NCBI GenBank assembly: GCA_003665825.1
Contig: QPFY01000012.1
Coordinates: forward strand, 930,001-994,000
Reading direction: 5' to 3'
DNA from: Microbotryum silenes-acaulis
Taxonomy: Eukaryota > Basidiomycota > Microbotryomycetes > Microbotryales > Microbotryaceae
Length of the DNA stretch: 64,000 bases
The position numbers were made by a program, and so were the translations under genes. The notes under the pieces were generated by a model that saw nothing but the letters and a program-made list of their open reading frames with translations, ran no database searches and was not told the origin of the DNA. Shown here one piece after another: positions 22,680-32,874 of this stretch (its first letter is position 1; every line of letters begins with the position of its first letter).

Positions 22680-25600
22680 ATGCCCCACCACCTTGATTCG
22701 ACGCCGTACCACCACTCCTCCCCAGCATCCTACACATCGCAGCTGGCGCGGAGTCAATCGGCGGCTTCGACGCGCGGCACCCAGCACCCGCCGCTGCTGT
22801 CGTCGGCCCAGGCCCAGGCACCCCAAAGTCGCTCGTCCAACTCGACTTCGTCGTCCTCATCGTCGACGGCATCGAGCGGGAGGTCGCGTATGACCAAGAC
22901 CTCGGTGGCGACCATGACCTACAACCCGTCTTCACACATATTTCCAGGCAAGCCGTTACCCCCGGTCGCAGCTCTGATCGGGCACGGGAGCGGCCACACC
23001 ACGTCGTCGGCGAATGGCACAGGCTCGCCTCTCCGAGAAGTGAACTCGAGCTTGGCGCCGCATCATCACGTCGGCGCCGGTGGTGCAGGCAGCAGCTCGC
23101 ACCATTCACGTGCTGGCTCCGTCTCGGATGCGATCAGTATCCACTCGCAAGCGTCGACGTCGACCACTGGAAACAGCTTGTACCGCAATGCGACCTACTC
23201 GCCTCCGCCGGGCCTTTCGATTGAGACCGAGGCCGACGACTACCTTGGCCAACACGATTTCGGCCACGAGGAGTCGCTGCAGGCGTTCGTGAGCTCCAAC
23301 GCGTTCCCGACGCGTCCCCAACCGCCCAGCTCGCTTCCGAGATCGGCTCGAATCGACCAGAGCTCCTCGATCCCCGCTGCAGCTCAGTGGCTTCTATCGA
23401 CGTCTCCACCCACGGTTCGACGCGCTGCCTCGACCTCAAGCTCGTCACGCCCCGCGTCCTACTCGGCAAACGGTCGGCCCTCTTCCTCTTACTCGATCCT
23501 GCAGAATGGAAGCAGCAGTAGCAATATCTCGTCGCAGCTCAGCTACGAGCTGGATAGCACCAGCAACTCAGAATACTCGGGATACTCTTCTACCAGCTCC
23601 GGCAAGGGTCTCTCGTGGGGAAAGAAGAGCTTGTCGAGCGTCTTCGGGCGTGGACCTCGGCGGCAGAACTCGATGTCATCCCTGTCGCGACCGGAGCCCA
23701 AGCCGATCACACTGCAATTGTCGCGACCGAACCCGAATCGATCAGGCCGTCTCGACAGTGCGACCTCGCCCGTTGAAGTTCCTAAAGTTTGGGATGACTG
23801 GATCAAGCAATATGCGAACGTGAGTTGTCGCACGGGGGCGCACTTGTGAGCTCTCTGCGCTGTGTGGTTTCTGACCTGGGTCTGATCATCCCTTCCGAGC
23901 AGGGTGGTATGGACGTCGAGAATCCACCCCGACCCCCGCCTCCGATGGCTAGCAATACGTTCTCAAGCTTGCATGCAAGTTCCCGCTCGAGTCGCAACCC
24001 TGCTGAGGAAGGCAAACTCTCGGCCCCGAACCAGCCGCTCGAATCGGTGCGGCAAAAGATGATCGCGCGCCTGGAGCTATTCGGTCCCACCGAGATCACG
24101 AGTGCCCGAACAGCGTCCAGAATGGTGACACCGATAGCCAGCTCCTCGTCTTCGCAATTCACTCAAGGAACAGATCGAAACTCGTCCTTGTTTGACCGCC
24201 GCGCATCGAATGGCTCGACTGCGCAATCATCCGTTTCGGCCATGAGCTCGGAATCGACGCCGGCTTTCCTCAACTCGGCGGGGTTCAACGACGTGCCAGA
24301 ATCGCCGTCCTGCCTCTCTTTTGCGAATCACCCATCACTCGCATCGATCTTGAGGCGGGCGAAGAACACGTTCGGCGTCAGGATCGTGCTCGTGACGGTT
24401 TTGCTCGAAGACAAGCAGCGATTCTTGGCCGCCACGGGAATGCCTAAGGGCGTTGAATCGCTTCCTCGCGAGGTCACTTTCTGCGCTCACACCGTCCTGA
24501 ATGGCGAGAGAGGTCTTGTCGTCCTTGACACGCAGCGAGATTGGAGGTGAGTTGCCGTGGGTTTTTTTGTTTTTTGTTTTGTTTTTGAGAGACTAACGAG
24601 ACCCCATGACTGCCATCCCCAGGTTCCGAAACAATGTCCTGTCAGTTTTGGTCAACGCGCGTCTGTATGCTGGGATGCCCATATATCCACCTTCCAATGC
24701 CGAACTGGAAGAAGAAGCCGGCGGACGGCTTTCGATCGGAACCCTTTGTCTACTCGACGATCGTCCTCGAACAGAGTTCACGCAGTCGGAGCGTGCACAG
24801 CTACGCGCTCTCGCGAGTGATGTCTCGGTCGAGATCGAGGCGTGGTTCTCCGAGCTGCGTTCTTCCGTGGTATCACTTTCGTCCTCGATGGCCGAGTTGT
24901 CGCACAATCAGGTCAAGCAGGTTGCATTTGACGAACTCTCGCCTTCATCAGGGTACACCGACTGGAACGGGCTCAAGACGCCAGTTGCCTCGACTTTCCC
25001 GAACTCGAGTCCCAGCAAGATTGTGCAGTCGCCGGCGTCGGTGTCCTCGATTAAGCCCGCGCTCAAGTGCCGACCCAACGACCCAGCAGCATACACGGCC
25101 GTGTCGCTGTCGAGCCATGTGCCCCAGGCCCTCCCTCCAACGCCCGAAGAAGAGACCGCACGCTATCTCCACACGGGCCGCAGTCAAAAGATGAAGCCGA
25201 GAATCAAGCCCGAGATCCCGGTTCGTGACGTTCGCCGATCGGCGTTGTCGCCCTGGGTCAACCCTGCCACTTCCAGTTTAGAGTCGTCTGCTTGTTCTCA
25301 GAACGCTTCCCCGACCTTCATCCGCCAGACGTTTCCATCGGCCAAGACACGACCGCAACCTCGAACGCCTCATCAAAAGTTGCTTGATTCGGCGATCAAC
25401 TCGCTTGGCGATCGTCTTGCGCTCTCGCTCGTGTACCTCGTCTCGATGTCGAACCTCTCGGACGAGGGGCCCCACGCGCTGGCACTCCTCTCTGCACACA
25501 ATCTGCCGGCCACGACGCCTTCGTTCGACTCGGCATTACACCTCAAAGCACTCCGAGCCGCCGAAGGGGGTTTGCTCTATCGTAACCCCGCTATCGCGAC

Positions 25601-25817
25601 GCTCGGTCCGAATGAAGAGTTCCAGGGCCCCGGTTTCGCGTCGGGGATCCTTTTGCCCGTCGTGGAGCGGGAGGGTATGGGCTGGGTCTTGGCGGGGTAC
25701 ACCAAGGATGCGACGCGTATTTTCTCCGAGGAAGAATTGGATCGTTTCGTTGATATCTCGGTTCAACTCGCCCAGCTCGTCGCGGAGGATCCATCGACGA
25801 TGGATGCCGAGTTATAA
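22680..25817 (+). CDS. GAF-domain protein 2, 992 aa
   Basis: Exons 22680-23819, 23903-24546 and 24623-25817. The architecture matches the gene at 18812: a Ser-rich disordered N-terminus (380 residues here), the motif PKVWDDWIKQYAN at intron 1, a first GAF domain at about residues 515-690 (FGVRIVLVTVLLEDKQR, VTFCAHTVL, DWRF at intron 2, IGTLCLLDDRPR), then a low-complexity linker. A second GAF-like domain lies near 835-985 (SLVYLVSMSNLSDEG, AAEGGLLYRNPA, GYTKDATRIF). Both introns fall at the same codon and phase as in the neighbour, so the pair arose by tandem duplication. The N-terminus and linker are not conserved between copies, while the GAF cores and their Cys/His are. Likely a soluble ligand or redox sensor; the ligand is unknown. 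Confidence 0.88.
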
Positions 25818-26108
25818 GGTGGAGGAAGACTTCGTTGGGCATGCACTCCTTATTAGCATATACTCATTCCTGCTTACATATATCAATTCACCCACCGAGT
25901 TTTTATCTTATTCTGTACATGTCGTTGGATTTCTCCCAGTTTTGTAACCACACCTTTGCGACGTTCTCCATAGCGTTAAATATTGGCCACGGCCGCTGCG
26001 CCCGTTCCTGGCGCTCTCGGGCGCTCTCTCCTCCGTCTCCTTCCGTCTCGCAGCTTGACGACCCTCCTGTACTGACGACATCGCTGCTGGGCCCCCTTCA
26101 TCGCCGCG

Positions 26109-29100
26109 ATGTCGTTCCTCCAAGCCCCCTCACCACAACTAGGACCCTCCATCGTCATCTGGATCAACTCGCTCGCGTCGACATTGCCCAGCTCGAACCG
26201 GACTGACGCGGATGATGTCGACGGAGGGGGCGAGCGCGATGGGGCAGGGCGACGCGTCGTGAGGAGCTTGAATGATTTGAATGATGGGGTCGTGTTGGGG
26301 GAGATTGTGGGGGAGGTGTGAGTTGTTCGTTTTGGGGTGCTTTGCTTTTTGGGGTTGGTGGTTGTGGTCTGGGCGATCGGTAGGCGTTGGGGACGATACA
26401 ACACGAGCTGGACTGCGATTGTTTGGTCAACTTCGGATCATGTGCGAGTGGGGTCAAGAGGGAGCGTATGGTGCATGGATCACCTCCAAGACCTCGACCA
26501 ATACGACATGGAAAATATGCGTCGCATAAGCTCCATGCGCCTGCCATGACAAACCGACCTTCCGGCACTCTCCTATAGGCTTACTTTGAGTCCTCTACGA
26601 GATCCGCGCTGACCTTCTCTCCACCTTCCTTCAGTGATCCGGCCTACTTCCGACCCCTCGCTACGACGACGAAGCAGAAAACGCTATCCGAGAACTGGGT
26701 CTTGCGCTTCAACAACCTCAAGAGGCTGTACAAGCTCTTGATCCGCTACTTCGCGTCAGTTCACGCGCCCCCTTCCCCCTCCCCCACTTCTGGGGTTCGA
26801 GCGTCGGAGACGAAAGTTGCTGAGCGTGCGACTCTGCTCTGTACTACAGGGATGTCTTGCGCTCGCCTACGGTTTCCCTTCCTACTCCCAACCTCCAAGT
26901 CATCGCCAAATCTGATCCCACGAGTAATGTCGAAACCTGTCGTCTCGCCGGCCTCGTACTCGCCCTGGCCGTCTGTTCCGAGAAGCGTCAATTCTACGTC
27001 GAGAAGATCCAATCGCTCGACGAATGGGTCCAGCGTGAACTGATGATCTCGATCGAGCAGGTCATGAGTCGGATCAAGACCAAGACACCTCCCTTGCCGA
27101 GTTCGGAGATGCTGAATGACAGGGAAGCCATCGTTGATGAGGATCATGATGATGGGGATAGCGAGTTTTATGCGCTGCATCAGGATCGATCGAGGTTGCT
27201 TTCCGACAAGGACGCTTTGCAGATCGTTTATGAGGAACTCTTGAGGGCCCATCGGACCCTACAAGAGGATCATGAAGAGGCTTTGTCGGCCGTTGCGGCG
27301 GCCGAGGTGAGAGCGAACGAAGCCGTCGCCGTCGTTGAAGCGAACAGGGCCGAACGCGCCGACGCGGGCTACAAAGCCGAACTCGATCGCATGCGACAGG
27401 CCCTCCAACAAACCGAGGATCAATTGAGTGAAGCAGAACAGATTGTCGAAAGGCAGTCGAGGATCGTCGAGGAGTTGCAGACCAGGGTCGAGGATTTGGA
27501 ACCCAAGGCGGTGGAGGCGACCAAGTTGAAGGACCAGATGGACGAGTATCGTCATGCGGTGGAGAAGGCGAAGAAGGCGGAGAATGTGATTGAGAAGTAC
27601 AAGAAAAAGTTGGAAGACTCCGCGGATCTGAGGAAGTCGCTCAGGGTAGGGTAGCTTTCTGCCGGTTGCCTCGGGAAGGGGATGATGAAGCTGACTATTC
27701 GGTGTTCGGCCCGCCGAATGCAGACGCTGGAAGAGCAGAATTCTGATCTTCTAGATCGCTACGGCACACTCGAGGAAGAACATGCCAAGCTCGCCGCGTT
27801 CAAGCCCTTGATGGACTCGTACAAGAACAAGATCGACACCCTCGAAGGGAAATTGTCGACCCTGACCAAGGAGAACGACAAGCTGCGGCTCGAGATCCAA
27901 CGCGCGACGGAAAAACTCAAAATTGCGCAGGAGCAACAGAACATGGATCGTGAAGCACTCGGGTTGTACGAGGAGCGAGTACTCGAGCTGGAAGCGGGGC
28001 CGACACCTCGCAAGGCACCTCGAGGGGATGTCGTGGCCGAGGACGACGATGAAGATTCATTCGAGGTCGGAGGCGAGCTCGACGATGCGTTCCGAGGCAC
28101 GACGATGACGGACCTCAAGCTCCAAGTACGCAAGTTGAAGCGCCAACTCAACGAGGCCATGACGAACTCGGCTGAACATTCGCGCGTCGTCGTGCTCGAG
28201 AACTTGCTCGAGGATGCGAATCGGACCAAGGCCAAGTATGAGATGGATTATCTCCGTGGCCATCGCGAGAGATTGGGCGTCGAGGCCAAGTTGGAGGAGA
28301 TTATTTCGGGAAAATCAAGACTTGGCGATGGGTGGGTGCCCCGAAGGGTCAAACCTTTGCTTAGAGAGAGCCAGTATTTGACCTTTCGGTTATGCACACA
28401 GTCCCGAAGCCGCTATCGCACTGCGGATGCGGTTGAACGAAACGGTTGAAGAGCTCGAGCGGTCACGACACGATCGCGCCAAACTTGATGTCGAGTACGC
28501 GAAGTTGAAAGACGAACACACAATAGCCAAGTCCGACTGTACGTTGTTGCTCTTTCCATTTCCTCGATTGACATTAGCTGACACGAGTTTTATCCCGCAG
28601 TGATACTCGTCAATAGGGACCAACTCGACATCCTTAGATCGTTGCGAGCCTCGGTGGCGACCGAAAAGGAAGCCTTGACGGCCGAAGTCGAACGGCTGAA
28701 AACCTCCTTGCGTGATGCTGAGGACAAGGTTAAGATGCAAATGAGCCAGGTTGGTACTGACCTCCAAGCTCGGAAGCTCGCGAAACTGGAGACTGACGCC
28801 GAGTGCTTCTAACGCGCAGGTCAATGCTTTGCTCATGGACAAGGTGTCGATGCAAAATGACGGCATCAGCCAACGAGAGCAGATGTTGGAACAGGAGAAG
28901 GAGTCGAGGTAAGTCTGAACTGCTCGGGCATCGAGAGGGTGTGATCGCTGAAGCGGCTTCGCTCCACCTGATCTTTTAGCCACCTGCGGACGTCACTGAT
29001 GAGCAAGAACATGTCCGAGGAGGATCGAGCCCGTGTGGGGGCGCTCCAAGCGGAGAACGACAAAGCTGCGGCGGAGGTCAAGGATCTCAAGGAGAAGTTG

Positions 29101-29666
29101 CTCAAGGCCAAAGCAGTGAGTCGGCATTCGAGGCTGTTTCGAGCTTGAGCGAGCACCGAATTAAACTTAAGGTGTGATCCACACAGTTCATCAAGAATCA
29201 GGACAGGCTGTTGAGGGAACGGCACGCGGCTGCGATCAATGTAGGTTGTTCCGAAACTTCTGGAATGTCAGGTGTGAGCGAACGGGACTGACCATTCCAG
29301 CTGTTCACGAACCAACCTGCAGGGCATGGGCGAGGAAGCCGAGCAAGCTCAGCGGTCCCAGATTGCTCAGCTCAAGGAGGACCTCGAACGGCAGAAGGTG
29401 AGTTCTATGCGTGTTTTGAGATTTGAATGATGATGTAAAGCCACTGAACGTCCGCGTTCGTTTATCGAAACAAGAACAACACGGCCGAAGTCGAAGCCCG
29501 GTACCGACGCGAGCAACAGCTGATGCTCTCGGCCTGGCACGAGCTCGGGATGCGCACGATGCGAGAAGGCGTCGCCAACGCTGGGCATACCAAGTCCCAA
29601 CCTGCGAGTTGGATGGGGCAACAACGGCTGAGATCGAATGGGAATGGGCTGGTGAGTCTCGATTGA
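26109..29666 (+). CDS. HOOK-family dynein/endosome adaptor, about 854 aa
   Basis: Eleven exons: 26109-26317, 26635-26754, 26850-27645, 27724-28331, 28402-28538, 28601-28749, 28820-28908, 28980-29115, 29187-29240, 29323-29397 and 29475-29666. The N-terminal HOOK/CH-like domain (residues 1-165) reads NDGVVLGEIVGEVDPAYF, ENWVLRFNNLKRLYKLLIRY and RLAGLVLALAVCSEKRQ. Residues 210-800 are nearly continuous coiled coil. The C-terminus includes WHELGMRTMREG and SWMGQQRLRS. Fungal members (HookA, Hok1) link early endosomes to dynein and kinesin-3. Intron 1 (317 nt) is unusually long. The last exon might instead be spliced at the GTGAGT at 29652, so the final residues are uncertain. Downstream exons are small (54-149 nt). 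Confidence 0.9.
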
Positions 29667-30061
29667 GGACATGGGTGGCGATCGCTCCGTTTCGATTGCT
29701 TACTTGGCGGTGAAAATCTTACGGCGCGTGGCTTGAACAGAGATACGGCTGACATGTGTGACAGTCGGGAACAAATTCTATTTTTACGCATTTTTTTTTA
29801 GTAAAGTACACCTCGCGTATTGTGTCAGTACTCTTTCCCATCGCAATAGCATCTTTATCTGGGATCGGTAAATCGTAATGAGAAATGGCAGCGGCTTTGT
29901 AATCAATCAACCCATTTTCCCACTGAAATGCCTCACCCTGTGACCCGCTTTCGCTCCTTCGCTCCTTCGCGCTCTCCCCCTCTCCCCCTCGCCACCAACT
30001 TCCCATCCAAACCCACTCCACCCCACTCCACCCCACTCCACCCCAAAAACCACTTATCATT
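29667..30061. other. Intergenic with CCACTCCACC tandem repeat
   Basis: 3' flank of the HOOK gene and 5' leader of the next gene. At about 30007-30047 a 10-base unit CCACTCCACC is repeated three to four times just upstream of the ATG, giving a pyrimidine-rich C/A leader. No gene is seen. Confidence 0.55.
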
Positions 30062-32126
30062 ATGAACCGAGGCTGCGTGAGTGGATACATCGCATAGAGC
30101 GAATCGTAGCGCATAGTGACCATTTGCTGACCTTGTCTATCGTATCGTGTGTTGGCGGTGCAGTACAACTGCGGAGAACGTAAGCCTGCTTGTTCCCCAG
30201 CTTGCCATCCAGCGCGGAAATCACTACGAAGCGATCAGCGTCTTGTGTGACGGTTCATTCGAGCGAGGCAGAGACAGAGGTCCTGTTGCAGTGGGAGTCT
30301 CGAAGCTGGCAGTGGCAGTAGCAGCTGCACACTCACCCCGGGTGGCTGTCGCGAGATGCGATACGCGGTTTCGCATTTCGTGGGCGTGCTCGCTTGCGCA
30401 CGGGTTCGCAGGCCCTGGCCCTCGCGCGAAATTTCGCTGCTGGTGGCGGCGGCGGCTCCGTGGGCCCGGTGTAGGCGCGCGGGACGAGCGGAGCGGAGTG
30501 TGTTTCGACCTCGTCCACCGTGGGAACGACGCGCGATGCTCAACCACCCTCCGTTCGGCGCGTGTACCTTCGGGAGCTGCTCTAGCAAGAGGCCTTTGCT
30601 TTTGATGCTATTACATGGTCACGACTCGCTCTTGCCGGCCCAAATATGATGGCCTCCAACAAATGGCTGTGGTCTTGTACTCGAGTGGAAAGCTAACGAG
30701 GCCTTCAATTTTCTCTTCTCTGCTTTGTGAATGCTGCATCAAACAGCCGGCCGTGAGTAGGCTTCTCCAACTTTCGAACAACCTGTGCACCGAGCACTCC
30801 GAGCAATCCCCGAGCCCCTCTTCTCGATCAAGACTCTTCGCCAAGACCCGAGTCGTTCGGAGCTTCGATACCCTCTATCCAAACCAACAACATCATGAAG
30901 AAGAAGAGAGGGGCAAAAGTGGGGGCCTCGGGGTCGAGGTCGAGTGTGGTGTGGCGTGGCATGGTGTGATGTGGTGGGTAGAAGAGGAGTCGAGCTGATG
31001 TTGTGCGCGCGCGTGCCCGTTGTTGTTGTCTTCGATGTTGTTCGGTTGATGGTGATCAGACTTGGCCTCTGCTTGCCCCAAGGTATGTCCCGATCGCGTT
31101 TAGGATAAATGTTATTGTGCATTTGCTTACCTTTTCGTTCATTGATCGATCAGGCCGGCAACCCCACTTGCTACAACGTACGCGCTCTTCCCTGCCTGCA
31201 GAACACGCTTTGAGGAAGCCATAGCTGACCCCACGAATCTCATCCTCAAAAGTGCTCGCAAGAAGGTCACGTTTCGCGTGAGTGGTAATCTATTCCTCGG
31301 TTAGAGCTCGCAGCATTGGCTGACGCCTTCTTTGACCTTTCCTCTCCTCCAGGCGACTGCCCCAACGAACGCAAGGCCAAGTCGTGCTACCAGTGCAACC
31401 AGGAGGGTCACCTTTCGCGTGACTGCCCCGAGAAGCCCGCTTCCTCTTTCGGCGGCGCCCAGGGCGGCTACGGCGGCAATTCGTCGGCCGTCTGCTACTC
31501 GTGCAACCAAACCGGCCACATCTCGCGCAACTGCCCGCAATCCGCCGGCCAGGCCCAAGGTGGATTTGGTGGAGGATTCGGTGGCGTACGTTACATGAGA
31601 TCCCTTTGAATTGAAGGTCAAGTGGCTGACTTGGCTTGCACTTCTTTTATGCAGCAACAAGCCCAGGGCCGTGCTTGCTACTCGTGCGGTGGCTTCGGGC
31701 ATCTGAGCAGGGATTGCGCTTCGGCCCAGAAGTGCTTCGGCTGCGGTGGAGTGAGTCGAGCGGAGCTTATGATAAGTCGTGTTGTTTTGATGGGCTCGAA
31801 CTGAGGACTGGCTGCTCCCTTCTTAGACTGGTCACATCTCGCGCGATTGCCCCAACCCCGTCCAGCGCCAAGCCCGGAGCTGCTATGGATGCGGCCAGGT
31901 ACGTGACTGATCTGGTCGTTGGTGGCTGGAGATTGGAGGGACAGGTGCTAACCAGACTACTATTTCGTATCGTGCGATCTGTCATTTCTCTTCACTGGAC
32001 AACAGACCGGTCACAGTAAGTGTCTGACTACAAAGCTGTTTCTAGCTGGTGACTGACCCTCACGTCTTTCCCCTATCTACCACAGTCTCGCGCGACTGCC
32101 CCAACGCCGCTCAAGCCGAGGCTTAA
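30062..32126 (+). CDS. GIS2: CNBP/Gis2/Byr3 CCHC zinc-knuckle protein, 186 aa
   Basis: Eleven exons, several tiny: 30062-30076, 30164-30179, 30747-30752 (6 nt), 31060-31082, 31154-31177, 31253-31277, 31353-31585, 31655-31750, 31827-31898, 32006-32015 (10 nt) and 32086-32126. Joining gives MNRGCYNCGEPGHLASAC and six more perfect C-x2-C-x4-H-x4-C knuckles (CYNCSQEGHVSRDC through CYGCGQTGHISRDC). The total of seven matches yeast Gis2, fission yeast Byr3 and animal CNBP. A Gly/Gln-rich spacer separates knuckles 4 and 5. These proteins bind single-stranded G-rich RNA or DNA and modulate translation and stress-granule mRNAs. Introns 2 (567 nt) and 3 (307 nt) are long for this genome. The microexon and its flanking junctions are needed for the first knuckle. 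Confidence 0.92.
30747..30752 (+). other. 6-nt microexon of GIS2
   Basis: CCGGCC between AAACAG and GTGAGT. It supplies Pro-Gly and the first base of the zinc-ligand His codon. Without it, knuckle 1 would have C-x2-H spacing in place of C-x4-H. Confidence 0.85.
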
Positions 32127-32874
32127 GCTTTAAGACCAGCGACCTGGGGTACTTTGTCCTCTTCCTTTTCTCACTCCATATCGACTGTTTCCCCGAATGG
32201 TCGGTTGTTTTTTGTTTCTCACCCATCTTCCTATTTTTAGTAGCTGGAAGGTTGTAACGATAAGCGTGGGTGAGAGCGGGAAAAGATGATTGGCAGCGTG
32301 CTGGATGAGCATTTCAAACCAACAAACGAAGGGATGGCATGATGTCGTCCTCTTTCGAATTGGTTGTGATAGTCTTCGAGAGACAATTGTGGAGTACCCT
32401 GGTGTGGAGGCAGTGGTCCGCCGGAATTTCGTTCAAGCGAAGCATCAGCAAAATGGGCACTCGGCGCGCACCGCTTAAAGGCGCTTAAGCCCCGCGTCTT
32501 GTTAAGCGTCCTTAAGCGTCCTTAAGCGTCCTTAAGCGGGGCTTAAGCGCCTTTAAGCGGTGCGCGCCGAGTGCCCATTTTGCTGATGAGTGGCGCTCAA
32601 CGATGTTTTCTTTCCATTCCTTGTGCTGTGGTACACCACAATCCTGGCCACGACAAAGTGTGCGAGAGAAACTGAACCACTTGGCTCGTGACGAATATAA
32701 TATTTACGGCAAATAAATGCCCGACCTTGCCCGACGTCGTCGTCGATCGAACGCGTGCCACTCACGTGCCTTGACTCGGCTTTGGCTTCTTGCCGCGTTG
32801 ACGTGTTGCTCCGGCCGCTTCCCCTTCTTCGGCTGCATATTTGGGGAACCGTACGCGGTACACCAACATAGAAG
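32127..32874. other. Intergenic with palindrome
   Basis: 3' flank of GIS2, a 146-base palindrome (listed separately) and the promoter of the TRAPPC13 gene. No gene is seen. Confidence 0.6.
32443..32588. repeat. Perfect inverted repeat, 52-bp arms
   Basis: Bases 32443-32494 and 32537-32588 are exact reverse complements. The 42-base loop carries three direct copies of TTAAGCGTCC. The arms begin CATCAGCAAAATGGGCAC and include repeated CTTAAGCG/CTTTAAGCG boxes. The layout resembles a foldback or MITE-type element or a strong cruciform/hairpin. I see no target-site duplication at its edges. Confidence 0.95.

Noticed and set aside
26281..26580. Overlapping frames inside HOOK intron 1
   Set aside because: Splicing across the whole interval restores the conserved EVGEVDPAYF-type join; no exon is needed.
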